The notes under the pieces: generated by a model
Database searches by the model: none
Told to the model about the DNA's origin: nothing
What the model saw: the letters and a program-made list of their open reading frames with translations, nothing else
Program-made: the position numbers and the translations under genes
Origin: a virus
IMG/VR virus record: IMGVR_UViG_3300021131_000033
Coordinates: 1 to 32,880 of that record
Reading direction: 5' to 3' (one strand)
DNA length: 32,880 nt
Part shown: piece by piece, positions 1-8,625 of the stretch
Numbering within the stretch: position 1 is the stretch's first letter
Layout of the letters: each line of letters begins with the position of its first letter

Positions 1-2
1 TA

Positions 3-1049
3 ACGGTAATTGGAGCGTCATACCTTTTAAAACAACAATCTCAAAGAGTATGGGCTAACGTTTCTGCAGACCAAGTTCTTACAGACATTGCTATTAGTAA
101 TAATTTTTCATATAACGCTGTGCCGCACCTTCGTATATACGACCAAGTATCTCAATCTGGAATGTCTGATTGGGAATTGTTAGTAAAACTAGCAAAACAA
201 TCTGGATATTCATTTAAAGCTGATAATACTGCTCTTATTTTTCAACCTCTTACTCAAGACTTTACTGATTTACGTCAACAAGCTGCGTATTACACTATGA
301 ATGGTTTAGATACAAAAAGCACTGGCATTTATTCTTTTAACCCTTTAATTGGCGAATCAATACCGTACCCAGATGCAAAAAAAGGTACTGTGGCTGTTGG
401 TGGAGTAAACCGAGAAAGTTCGGTAGACCACGTAAACACTAACCAAAATTCAATAACTACAACTAGAAAAATTTCTACGGCTCCAGTGTTTGATACTTAC
501 CATACAGGTACGGTAGCTCCTACATTTGAAATTGCTAAATACGAATCTGATGCTGCGGATGAGGTAAATAGATACGCTTATAGAGGGGATGTAGTTATTC
601 CTGGAAACCCTACATTACTTCCAGATTCGCCAATATATTTAGATGGTATTGGCTCTTCTTATTCTGGTTTTTGGACAGTACTGTCTACTGAAAATTACGT
701 AAAACAAGAAGTTTATACAACTACTATAGAGGTAGGAACAGATTCTTTGGGACTTTCTTCTACTTGGACAGATAATAAAAATGTTAACTACCCAGAACAA
801 TCTGTAAAAAGAGTGATAACCCCAGGAATTAGACAAAAAAATGTTGTTCCTAAAACAGTATTAAAAAAAATTGGTACATCTGTAAAAAAGAATGCAACTT
901 CACACGTATCTTCTGTAAAAAATGTTCCTAAATTAAAAGTTAAAGCTGCGCCTTCCCATCAATGGGTAGGAGTTACGGGTAATTTAAAAAAACCTCAAGC
1001 TGTAGATAAAAAAATGCCTCCAATAGTTTTACATAAGTTGTTAGGATAA
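3..1049 (+). CDS. Baseplate hub protein, VgrG/gpD (late control D)-like, 5' end missing
   Basis: The reading frame is open from the first bases of the window, so the gene begins upstream and about 348 codons are visible. A GTG at 120 is an internal codon, not a convincing start, because coding sequence runs through it. The segment with SADQVLTDIA, then SDWELLVKLAKQSGYSF and ALIFQP, is the typical pattern of the phage late-control D / T4 gp27 / VgrG hub family, in which this part of the fold follows a 'domain-specific loading' helix. The C-terminus is Lys-rich and low in complexity. The protein would form the trimeric hub at the tail tip that carries the spike encoded by the next gene, 2 bases downstream. 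Family assignment is by motif recognition only. Confidence 0.75.
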   Translation, partial: TVIGASYLLKQQSQRVWANVSADQVLTDIAISNNFSYNAVPHLRIYDQVSQSGMSDWELLVKLAKQSGYSFKADNTALIFQPLTQDFTDLRQQAAYYTMNGLDTKSTGIYSFNPLIGESIPYPDAKKGTVAVGGVNRESSVDHVNTNQNSITTTRKISTAPVFDTYHTGTVAPTFEIAKYESDAADEVNRYAYRGDVVIPGNPTLLPDSPIYLDGIGSSYSGFWTVLSTENYVKQEVYTTTIEVGTDSLGLSSTWTDNKNVNYPEQSVKRVITPGIRQKNVVPKTVLKKIGTSVKKNATSHVSSVKNVPKLKVKAAPSHQWVGVTGNLKKPQAVDKKMPPIVLHKLLG

Positions 1050-1051
1050 TC

Positions 1052-1546
1052 ATGGATAATACATTTTTTGGAATATATCGTGGAGTTTGTGTTGACAATG
1101 AAGACCCTGATAATACAAATAGAATCAGACTTAAAGTGCCGCAAGTTCTTCATACCAATATTACTAACTGGGCTTACCCATGCCTTCCAGTAGCAGATAA
1201 TGCTAACCATTTAGACCACCTTCCACACTTAGCCGCTGATGTCGCAGCTCTTTTAAATACGCATACAGCCCACACTATTAGCGGAACTACGGCTTCTGGA
1301 GGGTCTGTACCCCATACTCACACATTTACTACAACTGCTTCTCACGCAGCACACTCAGGTAACAGTGGAAGCCTTACTCATGCCCATGTAACTAGCACAG
1401 ATTTATTAGACAAAGATGGTTCAGAAGATGGTGGCACAGCTGCCGAGCATACGTACCATAGAAAAGTTCCCAACATTAATCAAGGTGTTTGGGTAATGTT
1501 TGAAGGCGGAGACGTCAACTTTCCAATATGGATGGGAGTGTACTAA
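1052..1546 (+). CDS. Baseplate spike protein, gp5/gpV-like OB-fold, with His-rich insertion
   Basis: 164 residues. The N-terminus (FFGIYRGVCVDNEDPDNTNR, then IRLKVPQV) and the C-terminus (GVWVMFEGGDVNFPIWMG) are the two halves of the OB-fold found in T4 gp5, P2 gpV and VgrG spikes, which sits on the hub and leads membrane puncture. Between them (about residues 50-140) lies an unusual His/Thr/Ser-rich stretch with repeated HxH pairs (HTH, HAAH, HAH). No lysozyme domain and no long beta-helix follow, so the protein is short for a complete spike. It ends in TAATG shared with the next gene. The family call is firm; the role of the insertion is unknown. Confidence 0.8.
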   Translation: MDNTFFGIYRGVCVDNEDPDNTNRIRLKVPQVLHTNITNWAYPCLPVADNANHLDHLPHLAADVAALLNTHTAHTISGTTASGGSVPHTHTFTTTASHAAHSGNSGSLTHAHVTSTDLLDKDGSEDGGTAAEHTYHRKVPNINQGVWVMFEGGDVNFPIWMGVY

Positions 1547-1941
1547 TGGAGCGCACAATAATTCTTCCTTTTTCTGTAGACGACTCAGGTGCAATCTTGT
1601 CGTCTAATGACCCTAAAAAAATATGGCAAAGCAGGGTTATAGCTGCGGTAATGACGCAATTTGGAGAACGAGTTCAACGTCCTACTTATGGGGGCACTAT
1701 AAAATCTTCTTTGTTTGACACTGCTGACGGCGCAACCACAGCCATAAAACGAAGTGTTGAAAATACCTTTGGCTCTTATCTAAAATCTTTAAAATTGCAA
1801 GATATACAAACCTCTATGGACTCACAACTGGGTACCCTAAGCGTTACAATTTACTATCAACTTCCTAGCGGGGAATTTGACCAAGTTTCAGTAAAGTCGG
1901 GCGCTTTGACCCGTTCAGGCGACTTAATCCAGGAGTACTAA
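1546..1941 (+). CDS. Baseplate wedge protein, gp25/GpW lysozyme-like family
   Basis: 131 residues. The ATG at 1546 overlaps the stop of the spike gene and has GGGAG 9 nt upstream, which makes it a better start than the in-frame ATG at 1528. The protein has the gp25 pattern: an N-terminal strand, then NDPKKIWQSRVIAAVMTQFG and ERVQRPTYGG, a helical middle, and a C-terminal strand (LGTLSVTIYYQLPSG). In contractile phages gp25 sits at the inner baseplate next to the gp6/J protein and helps start the sheath. The gene ends in TAATG shared with the J gene, so these two are very likely translationally coupled. Confidence 0.85.
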   Translation: MERTIILPFSVDDSGAILSSNDPKKIWQSRVIAAVMTQFGERVQRPTYGGTIKSSLFDTADGATTAIKRSVENTFGSYLKSLKLQDIQTSMDSQLGTLSVTIYYQLPSGEFDQVSVKSGALTRSGDLIQEY

Positions 1942-3656
1942 TGGCATCAAATTATGTTCCACAAGTAGACTATACGTCTCGTGATTACGCCGCTATACGC
2001 GATGATTTAATCGCTCTTATTCCATCTTTATTGCCTGAATGGACAACAACTGACGCCTCAGATTTTGGCATAACTTTAATAGAGCTGTTTGCTTATATGG
2101 GAGATATGCTCAACTATTACATTGACCGTTCAGCAAATGAAGGCTTTATAAATACTGCCACTCAACGAAGTTCGGTTCTTTCTATTGCAAAGATGCTTAA
2201 TTACAGCCCAAGCACGGGTACACCAGCTACGGCTACTCTTACATTTCAAAACTCTACGGCTTCTATAATTACTGTGCCAGCAGGTACCAAAGTCGCTACT
2301 ACAACTAGTGTAAATGGTTTAAGTACTCAAATTATATTTGAAACAAATTCCGAGGTAGATGTACCAGCCGCAGTTGGAGCAGTTAAAGGATATGCTTATG
2401 TCGTTGCTACTCAAGGTGTTACAGTAGTTGAAGAGTACGTTGGAGATTCCGATGGAACCGCATATCAAGTGTTTTCTTTGGCTCAAAATCCTCTTATTGC
2501 TAAAACCACCTCTGTTGTAGCTAATGGTGTTTCTTATAATGAAGTTAATTACTTATTAGATGCTGGGTATAACGACCCTGTTTACACAGTATCTACCGAT
2601 GCTAACTCAATATCATATATAAATTTTGGTGACAACATCAGTGGTCGTATTCCTCCTTCTGGTTCAATATATGTAACTTATAGAGTTGGTGGTGGAGTTA
2701 GTGGAAATGTGGGACCCAATAACCTTACCTATCTTCTTACAAACGTAGTAGCAGGATTAACAGTAAACAATGAATCTGCTGCCTCTGGTGGTGCTGACGC
2801 TGAATCAACTGACAGTATCAGATTTAATGCGCCTTTTGCATTAACTGCTTTAAATAGAGCCGTATCTTTATCTGACTATGCTGCCTTGGCAGTACAAGTT
2901 CCTTCAATAGCTAAAGCTGTTGCGGATGGAAGTGTCTACAACAGCATACTTTTGTACATGGCACCTTATGGTGATGGGAGTATTGGAACTCCTGGGTTAG
3001 ATGCAACTGGCGCTACTAATACAATTTTTTCTAACGCATCAACAGATTTGCTTACATTTTTAACCGATAAAGCTCCCGCAACTACTACTGTAACTATTTT
3101 GCCTCCAGTATACGTTCCTATTAACATTTCATTAACACTACATATAGCAGCACAGTATAAACAAAGCACTGTATCCAATGCTGTTTACGCTATTTTAAAT
3201 TCTTTACTAAGTTTTGATAATGTTATTTTTGCAGAACAATTTGTACTTCAGTATGTTTTGTCTGCAATTTCTACAATTGATGGAGTTTCTTACGCTGACG
3301 TTACGCTTTTAACTAGAGCAGATGCGTCATTTACTGGAGACATTACAGCAACAAGCCCAACAATAAGCAATGTTTCATCATTCTTAAATGTTGCTGTAGG
3401 ACAACAAATAGCGCTAATTGCAGGGTCTACTAGCACAGCAACCATTGCTCCAGGAACAACCGTATCTTCTTTTGATACAGGTGCTAAAACAATTACTATG
3501 TCCGCCAATGCGGGCGGAACTAGTTCTTCCACTGGAACATCTATATGGACCTCTTCTATATCTACCACGGGCATTAATAATGTTCAGTGTGCAACCAATG
3601 AAATTCCTAAAGCTGGGGTAATTACAATTACACCAGTTGGCGGAATCATAAGTTAA
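1941..3656 (+). CDS. Baseplate J-like protein (T4 gp6 / P2 gpJ family)
   Basis: 571 residues. The N-terminus YVPQVDYTSRDYAAIRDDLI, followed by LPEWTTTDASDFGITLIELF and YMGDMLNYYIDRSANEGF, is the hallmark of the baseplate J family, as is the central region SGGADAESTDSIRFNAP. Family members form the inner baseplate wedge ring. The C-terminal third (from about residue 450) is rich in Thr, Ser and Ile, repetitive beta-type sequence that may be a trimerising extension. The start overlaps the gp25 stop (TAATG). Family call is strong. Confidence 0.88.
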   Translation: MASNYVPQVDYTSRDYAAIRDDLIALIPSLLPEWTTTDASDFGITLIELFAYMGDMLNYYIDRSANEGFINTATQRSSVLSIAKMLNYSPSTGTPATATLTFQNSTASIITVPAGTKVATTTSVNGLSTQIIFETNSEVDVPAAVGAVKGYAYVVATQGVTVVEEYVGDSDGTAYQVFSLAQNPLIAKTTSVVANGVSYNEVNYLLDAGYNDPVYTVSTDANSISYINFGDNISGRIPPSGSIYVTYRVGGGVSGNVGPNNLTYLLTNVVAGLTVNNESAASGGADAESTDSIRFNAPFALTALNRAVSLSDYAALAVQVPSIAKAVADGSVYNSILLYMAPYGDGSIGTPGLDATGATNTIFSNASTDLLTFLTDKAPATTTVTILPPVYVPINISLTLHIAAQYKQSTVSNAVYAILNSLLSFDNVIFAEQFVLQYVLSAISTIDGVSYADVTLLTRADASFTGDITATSPTISNVSSFLNVAVGQQIALIAGSTSTATIAPGTTVSSFDTGAKTITMSANAGGTSSSTGTSIWTSSISTTGINNVQCATNEIPKAGVITITPVGGIIS

Positions 3657-3664
3657 GGATAAAT

Positions 3665-4141
3665 ATGACAGCTTCATACCCAGGTTCAGTTAGAACGTTT
3701 ACACCAAAAGTAAACATTGTAGACCTTATTCAGGCAGCGGACCCTAACTCCCTGTTTGAAGAAGTCACCGCTATTGAGTCCGTCATTGGAACAAGTCCAT
3801 CTGTAGCAACCGCTGCCGTAGCATCTGGTTGGGCAAACACTGCTACAGATTACACAACTATCTCTAGTCGTATTGCAAACATTGAAAAAGGAATTGTTGC
3901 AGATACTCATACGCAATATGTAAAAGTTGCTGGTGGAAGTACCGTTGTTACAAGTGATGCTGGTGTAACTGGTTTAATTATTAAGGGTTCAGTAAGTCAA
4001 TCCGCTAATCTTCAAGAATGGCAAGACTCAACAGGAACTGTTGTGGCATACGTAGACGCTTCTGGTAAGTTTAGTGCGGTGAACGTAAGCGGTGGAGGAG
4101 AAGGCGGATTTACAGGAAGTCTATTACTAGGCGGTATTTAA
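3665..4141 (+). CDS. Tail/fibre-associated structural protein
   Basis: 158 residues. The N-terminal part (about 1-75, containing VDLIQAADPNSLFEEVTAIE) resembles segments common in phage tail-fibre and baseplate accessory proteins. The part around residues 115-140 (LQEWQDSTGTVVAYVDASGK) is the short beta-repeat seen near the tips of many tail fibres, where an index-like strand pair precedes a trimeric needle. The C-terminus is Gly-rich. The position between the J protein and the gpI-like protein fits a fibre or fibre-attachment role. Start ATG is preceded by AAGGATAAAT. The exact role is inferred. Confidence 0.6.
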   Translation: MTASYPGSVRTFTPKVNIVDLIQAADPNSLFEEVTAIESVIGTSPSVATAAVASGWANTATDYTTISSRIANIEKGIVADTHTQYVKVAGGSTVVTSDAGVTGLIIKGSVSQSANLQEWQDSTGTVVAYVDASGKFSAVNVSGGGEGGFTGSLLLGGI

Positions 4142-6169
4142 TTGTCTAAATATGGCATTGACTACTATAACGCGGCCTATTACGGTTCTGGAACTCTTTC
4201 ACAATTTAACGCAACTCCTTTTACAGCTATTCCTAAAGATTACGGACGCATTTATTTAAGTTGGACTACTCCTTCTGGGCAATGGGATTATATTAGAGTA
4301 GTTAGAAGTTCTTATGGATTTCCAGTAACAGTAGACAACGGTGATATGTTATTTGAAGATGCTGTTGCATCCTCACGAGTTTCATACACAGATAACGGCG
4401 CAATTCCTAACAATATTGGACTTAAACATGGTCAAGCTTACTATTACAGCGTTTTTGTAAGAGAAACCGTACACAATTCGTGGTTAAACGCTGGCAATGC
4501 AATTGGAATTTCTGTTAAAAATTATAACACTACTAATACTATGTACAATTATTTACCTACTATTTTAACTTCTCAAGTTCCTTATGATTCTTCAGTAGAA
4601 CAAAGCAACGATGTATTACAAAGGTTTCTTAAATTATTTGCCCTTAATTTAGATTTATACAAAACTCAAACAGAAAATGTTATAAACAGGTACGACATAA
4701 CAAACTTAAACGGAATGTTAATACCTGTATTAATGCGTCAATTTGGAATGCGTTATGAGCCAGAACTAGGTTTAAAACAATCTAGAATTATTTTAAATAA
4801 CGCTATTAGACTTTATAAAAACAAAGGCAGTAAATTAGGTCTTTCAGAATATGTAAAAGCGTATGGTGGTTATGACAACACCATTGTTAAAGGTAAAAAT
4901 TTAATGTTAGACCAAAATGATTCTTCGTTTGAACAATCTATTGGTTCTTGGGCATCTATAAGTAACTGTACTTTGTCTCGTTATTTATCTACAGATAGTC
5001 CAACGGTGGTTCCTTACAATGAGCCTACTGCCCAATCTAATTTTCCAAACCTTCAAAAAGCCACTTTAAAAGTAACCGCTACAGCTAGCGCAGGAGTTGA
5101 AATTGCGCTTTCTGGTAGTAATCCAATTTACTATGGTATTCCTGTAACAGCAGGTTCTTCATATACTTTTACTGCGTATTCAAAAGCAGGCACAACTGGA
5201 CGTGGAGTAACCGCTAAGCTTGCGTGGTACACAAGCACAGGTGCCTTAATTTCTACATCTTCTGCTGGTTCATCAGTCACTAACTCCACAGGAAGTTGGT
5301 CTAGAGTTACTAAAACAGATACTGCTCCAACCAAAGCGTATTTCTGTGTCCCCCACCTTTTAATTGCAAACGCAGCATCTTCAGAAAAACATTACTTTGA
5401 TGCTCTTCAATTTGAACTTGGTTCTTCTGCTACTGCGTTTCAAGATGCTAGACAAATTAACATTACTCTTATAGCAACAAGAATTAATGAAATAACAAAT
5501 CCAAATTTTGCATCTCCAGAAACTGAATGGAGCGTTACAAACGGAACTATTGCAGTAACCACTGACCCAATGGATATCTTAGGTGTGTCTGGTTCTGTAA
5601 CAAATAGCGGTGAGGCTGGAGAAATTTATGCCAGTGCTGCAGGAACAGTAACCCTTACATCTGCGGCTATAAATGTTCTTTCTGGTAATGACTACACATT
5701 TAGCATTTACACAGCTGCTACAGATGCGGGCGATGTTCCTACTTCAGTAACTCCATATATTAATTGGTATGATGCTACTAACGCTTTAATCAGCACTAGT
5801 AACGGTCAACCACTAACTGCTGTTTCTACTCTTGTTCGTCCATTTGTTACTGCTATTTCTCCTAATAATGCTGCTACTGCAAAAATAGGCATTAAATGGA
5901 CAGCAACTGCTGCGGGAAGTGCTGGAAATGGTAACCAAGTAGTAGTTGATGCGGCGCTATTTGAAAAATCGGCTTTTGTGGGTTCTTTCTTTGATGGAAG
6001 TAACGGAGTAGCCCAACTCAGTGACCTATTCTGGGAAGGCACTACTAACGCCAGCCGTAGCCACTACTACCGCAACCGTTTTGCTGTACAGAGCCGTTTA
6101 GTCTCTACTATCCCCGACTGGAGTAACTTAGGCAGCACTTTTGAGCTGTTATTTGCTCAACCAAGTTAG
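4142..6169 (+). CDS. Tail protein, P2 gpI-like, with two carbohydrate-binding-like modules
   Basis: 675 residues starting at TTG, directly after the TAA of the previous gene, with GGCGG about 10 nt upstream. Residues 1-130 look like a fibronectin-type beta domain (LSWTTPSGQWDYIRVVRSSYG). Residues 150-250 (RFLKLFALNLDLYKTQTENV, then NNAIRLYKNKGSKLGLSEYV) are the conserved part of phage gpI/tail proteins that attach to the baseplate periphery. After that come two similar beta-sandwich modules, each starting with an N-x-x-F/SSFE-x-S-x-x-W pattern (about residues 260-440 and 455-630) and each with an aromatic/Gly pattern as in CBM4/9-type domains. The role would be baseplate edge plus host-surface glycan binding. 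The gpI part is likely; glycan binding is inference. Confidence 0.65.
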   Translation: MSKYGIDYYNAAYYGSGTLSQFNATPFTAIPKDYGRIYLSWTTPSGQWDYIRVVRSSYGFPVTVDNGDMLFEDAVASSRVSYTDNGAIPNNIGLKHGQAYYYSVFVRETVHNSWLNAGNAIGISVKNYNTTNTMYNYLPTILTSQVPYDSSVEQSNDVLQRFLKLFALNLDLYKTQTENVINRYDITNLNGMLIPVLMRQFGMRYEPELGLKQSRIILNNAIRLYKNKGSKLGLSEYVKAYGGYDNTIVKGKNLMLDQNDSSFEQSIGSWASISNCTLSRYLSTDSPTVVPYNEPTAQSNFPNLQKATLKVTATASAGVEIALSGSNPIYYGIPVTAGSSYTFTAYSKAGTTGRGVTAKLAWYTSTGALISTSSAGSSVTNSTGSWSRVTKTDTAPTKAYFCVPHLLIANAASSEKHYFDALQFELGSSATAFQDARQINITLIATRINEITNPNFASPETEWSVTNGTIAVTTDPMDILGVSGSVTNSGEAGEIYASAAGTVTLTSAAINVLSGNDYTFSIYTAATDAGDVPTSVTPYINWYDATNALISTSNGQPLTAVSTLVRPFVTAISPNNAATAKIGIKWTATAAGSAGNGNQVVVDAALFEKSAFVGSFFDGSNGVAQLSDLFWEGTTNASRSHYYRNRFAVQSRLVSTIPDWSNLGSTFELLFAQPS

Positions 6170-6172
6170 TAG

Positions 6173-6178
6173 TACTAT
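6173..6178 (+). promoter_or_regulatory. Candidate -10 box (TACTAT) 6 nt before an ATG
   Basis: TACTAT fits the TAnnnT form of a -10 element and ends exactly 6 nt before the ATG at 6185, where no Shine-Dalgarno sequence is present. Transcription would start at or next to the ATG, giving a leaderless message. TTGCTC at 6153 is a possible -35, though it is better spaced (17 nt) for the overlapping TATATC at 6176. Sequence evidence only. Confidence 0.3.
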
Positions 6179-6184
6179 ATCCCT

Positions 6185-6469
6185 ATGCTGAATTTATTAC
6201 TCGTAGGAATGTTTACCGCATTTTTTAGCGTTCTTATAGAACCTATTAAAGACCTCTTAACTATCGTTATTACAAGACGCGCCATAAATGGTTTCTTTTT
6301 TCTTTTGTTTTCCTTTTTAGGAACTCTCATTTTAGAGCCCAATTTCAATACTAAGCTAATTGTAAAAGTTGCTGCTGGAGCGTTTCTAGGTTCTTTCCTA
6401 GTAATAGTAACGGAACGCGTTACTACCTATCAAGCCGCGATTGTAAGGGCGGTTGGGCAAGACCGATAG
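6185..6469 (+). CDS. Small membrane protein, possible holin
   Basis: 94 residues, strongly hydrophobic. Segments at about 1-20, 35-52 and 60-80 look like membrane helices, separated by short charged stretches (EPIKD, TRRAIN, NTK), and the C-terminus is charged (TERVTTYQ..., ending GQDR). Length, three predicted membrane passes and a charged tail fit a phage holin, but no endolysin gene lies next to it, so this is only a possibility. A tail-associated or superinfection-related membrane protein is equally open. No Shine-Dalgarno sequence precedes the ATG. Confidence 0.6.
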   Translation: MLNLLLVGMFTAFFSVLIEPIKDLLTIVITRRAINGFFFLLFSFLGTLILEPNFNTKLIVKVAAGAFLGSFLVIVTERVTTYQAAIVRAVGQDR

Positions 6470-6482
6470 GTGTGTGTAGTAT
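6453..6482 (+). promoter_or_regulatory. Candidate promoter upstream of the 6508 gene
   Basis: TTGGGC (6453-6458), an 18-nt spacer and TAGTAT (6477-6482) form a sigma70-like pair. Predicted start is near 6489, leaving a leader of about 19 nt that contains the AAGGAGGA ribosome binding site. It sits at the junction between the tail module and the early/replication genes, a logical place for a new transcription unit. Confidence 0.35.
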
Positions 6483-6485
6483 GAG

Positions 6486-6503
6486 CCTCCACTGAAAAGG
6501 AGG
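6486..6503 (+). promoter_or_regulatory. Hairpin pairing CCTCC with the Shine-Dalgarno GGAGG
   Basis: CCTCC (6486-6490) can pair with GGAGG (6499-6503) across the 8-nt loop ACTGAAAA. The right arm is the core of the ribosome binding site of the gene starting at 6508, so the hairpin could limit translation initiation. The stem is only 5 bp but all G-C except one pair. If transcription starts near 6489 the left arm would be only partly transcribed, so this depends on the true start site. Confidence 0.3.
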
Positions 6504-6507
6504 ACCC

Positions 6508-7053
6508 ATGTACTTTGTATTAGTTGCGGGTAACGGTGAAAGCAGTAGGGCGAATACAGAAGCCCTTATGGAAGACCATTATTACGCTAAAGGTGCGGAA
6601 GGCACGTTAGTTCTTGCTTATGATAAGCAACCTACTAAGAGCCAAATTTTTGCCGCCCAGTACGCCAAAGAAAATAAAAAAGACATTATGGTCTTTTGTA
6701 ATGAAGATGCTCAGACAACAGGACTTCCTGGAGCCTCACAATCGCCCACCAGCACCCCTGTAGAGGACGCAACTAAGTTTCTCAATGGTCAGGACGCGGT
6801 AGCGTTTTTGCTTTGGTCTGAGGACGACGTAGCACTTTTGGTGGAATGTCAAAAGAACGGAATTCCAGCATCTAACCTATGTGATGGATTAGTGCCCCTT
6901 AACGAAATTCCCGCCCCTACAATTCTTGAGCCTGTTAAACCTAAGGTAGTAACTGCTCCAGTAGAACAGTTAGAGTTTGATTTACTGAAGTCTGTTGCGG
7001 AAATACAAAAGCTAGCCGAGGTTATTCTAAAGAACGTTCAAAGCCTTAAATGA
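6508..7053 (+). CDS. Unknown phage protein
   Basis: 181 residues, with a strong AAGGAGGA site 3-4 nt before the ATG. The first ~65 residues alternate beta strands and helices (YFVLVAGNGESS, GTLVLAYDKQP, KDIMVFCNED), which looks like a Rossmann-type alpha/beta fold, but I see no diagnostic motif. A Pro/Thr/Ser-rich linker follows. A second alpha/beta half (AVAFLLWSEDDVALLVECQ) leads to a Pro-rich linker and a C-terminal amphipathic helix (about 155-180) that could oligomerise. It is the first gene after a candidate promoter and its stop overlaps the winged-helix gene (ATGA). Function not recognised. Confidence 0.6.
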   Translation: MYFVLVAGNGESSRANTEALMEDHYYAKGAEGTLVLAYDKQPTKSQIFAAQYAKENKKDIMVFCNEDAQTTGLPGASQSPTSTPVEDATKFLNGQDAVAFLLWSEDDVALLVECQKNGIPASNLCDGLVPLNEIPAPTILEPVKPKVVTAPVEQLEFDLLKSVAEIQKLAEVILKNVQSLK

Positions 7054-7943
7054 AGAAGTTGTCCTTAAGGGCTAGAGCAACCCTTCATTATTTTGCCAAT
7101 AGCGATATGTCGATAAGCGCTGACCGTTTGGCTGAAGAGGTGGGGGAAGGGCGAAAAGCTATTCAAACAGCACTTAAAGAGTTAAGGGATGCTGGGTACA
7201 TAACAACTCGGAAAGAGCGGGTAAATAGCAAGGTTGTAACTGTAAGCTATGTGACAGAAAGCGGGTTTTTAGAGGCCAGTACTTGGGGTGTGAAGGCCCA
7301 TTCGTGGAGGTCACAAACCGACCTTCAGATACAGCACAATGTGCAGAATAGCATAATACAAGTATTAGCTTATTCTGCTAATAATATAAATAAAACAACA
7401 ATCGACAAGCGATTGGAGGAAAAAATGGGATATGAATTTTTTGAAGAGACCTCAAGCAGTGATGCCGATGAGCGAGAGGCCGAGCGCATAAAGGCTCGTG
7501 CCGAACAGCGTAAAGATTACCAAGAGCAAAAACTAAAAGAACATGCTAAAAAAGTAACGTCCCGCTCCACCAGGCTTACTAAAGACTGGACGGCTAACCA
7601 ATCCGCTTTAGAGTTTGAAGAGCGCATAAACGAGCTTTGGGATATTCCTCCTTGGAAAATATCGGGTAGTAGTTTTTATATTGCTTTTGCTTCAGCGCGT
7701 AGAAAGTTTGATACTAACGGGGATATAGAACTAGAAATGATGAACTTGTTCTTTACCCAGTTAAAACTTAACAAAGAGAGCGATGGCGAAAAGTTGTGGC
7801 GTCTGTTTATTCAGCGGTTTTCAGAGTTGGCTACTCAGGCTAGGCTTCGGGTCAATTCACCAGAGAACATAGAAACCGCACAAGTTGAGGCTGATGAATC
7901 TTTGGCTAAATTCCGCGCTAGAAGGGGTAAGAAAAATGTTTAA
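7050..7943 (+). CDS. Winged-helix DNA-binding protein, probable replication initiation role
   Basis: 297 residues, start overlapping the previous stop (ATGA). Residues 1-75 form a winged helix-turn-helix (SISADRLAEEVGEGRKAIQT as the HTH, then LKELRDAGYI and a wing). A middle charged coiled-coil segment (about 140-180, rich in E, R and K) links to a helical C-terminal domain (about 195-275). Phage and bacterial DnaD/DnaT/RepN-type proteins combine a winged helix with a helical domain and act with a helicase loader. The next gene is a DnaC-like ATPase, overlapping by 8 nt, which supports a role in origin recognition or helicase loading. The DNA-binding domain is seen; the replication role is inferred from context. 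Confidence 0.6.
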   Translation: MKKLSLRARATLHYFANSDMSISADRLAEEVGEGRKAIQTALKELRDAGYITTRKERVNSKVVTVSYVTESGFLEASTWGVKAHSWRSQTDLQIQHNVQNSIIQVLAYSANNINKTTIDKRLEEKMGYEFFEETSSSDADEREAERIKARAEQRKDYQEQKLKEHAKKVTSRSTRLTKDWTANQSALEFEERINELWDIPPWKISGSSFYIAFASARRKFDTNGDIELEMMNLFFTQLKLNKESDGEKLWRLFIQRFSELATQARLRVNSPENIETAQVEADESLAKFRARRGKKNV

Positions 7944-8625
7944 GTTAGAAGATTTTGATAAGAAGGTTCGCCGCCGTGCGTGGCTTCAAACCGCAAATAT
8001 TCCAAAGAACCGTTTTGGGTGGACTTTAGACGACTGTACAGATGCCCCAAAAACGGCTTTAGAGCCGATTAGAGACTGGTTTGAGGCGGTACGTGAAGGT
8101 CACATAATCCAAAAAATTGGAGACCCTGATTGTGGGCGTGGAATGCTTTTTTACGGAGCACCAGGAAGGGGAAAAACCACCCTTGCTTTGGCGGTAATTC
8201 AACAGATGATGGTCGAGTTTCCTCTTGAGGCTTTTGCCCCTTCTGAAAACAAAGTTTTAATTCGCCCTTGTTATTTTACTACTTTCAATGGGGTATTGGA
8301 TTTAAAGGGAAAACTTATGGATGAACCCACAGATTCTGAAGAGGCTTTATATGCTGGGATGTTAGGGGAGTGTAGAGATGACGCGTATAACATTAGGGTT
8401 TTAATAATTGACGATGTAGGCAAAGAACACACCAGCCTTTCAGGGTGGCAAAAAAATATGCTTCACCACGTATTAAGAACTCGGTTTAACAACGGACTAC
8501 CTACTATAGTTACGAGTAATATATCTCGTAATGATTGGAGCGCTTCTTACGGGGACGCTACAGGAAGCTTTATTAAAGAAGCTTTTTTATACGTTACTGT
8601 TGCTGGACCTCAGGACTTAAGATAA
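7936..8625 (+). CDS. DnaC/DnaI-like helicase loader ATPase
   Basis: 229 residues from the ATG at 7936, chosen because AAGGGG lies about 8 nt upstream; an in-frame ATG at 7885 is deep inside the previous gene and has no site. Walker A is GAPGRGKT, Walker B is VLIIDDVG and a sensor-1-like segment is TIVTSNIS, in the order of the AAA+ DnaC/IstB group. An N-terminal segment (about 1-55) may contact the helicase. The product would load the DnaB-like helicase encoded three genes downstream. The C-terminus is short compared with E. coli DnaC (245 aa). The gene ends in TAATG shared with the next. Confidence 0.8.
   Translation: MFKLEDFDKKVRRRAWLQTANIPKNRFGWTLDDCTDAPKTALEPIRDWFEAVREGHIIQKIGDPDCGRGMLFYGAPGRGKTTLALAVIQQMMVEFPLEAFAPSENKVLIRPCYFTTFNGVLDLKGKLMDEPTDSEEALYAGMLGECRDDAYNIRVLIIDDVGKEHTSLSGWQKNMLHHVLRTRFNNGLPTIVTSNISRNDWSASYGDATGSFIKEAFLYVTVAGPQDLR

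Noticed and set aside
3414-3677. Open frames on the opposite strand and in another frame at the end of the baseplate J gene
   Set aside because: Their products are low-complexity shadows of the Thr/Ser-rich coding sequence.
6185-6469. Firm holin annotation
   Set aside because: Topology fits, but no endolysin is adjacent and the family cannot be told from sequence alone.
7885-7935. Start of the helicase loader at ATG 7885
   Set aside because: Lies inside the winged-helix gene; ATG 7936 has AAGGGG upstream.
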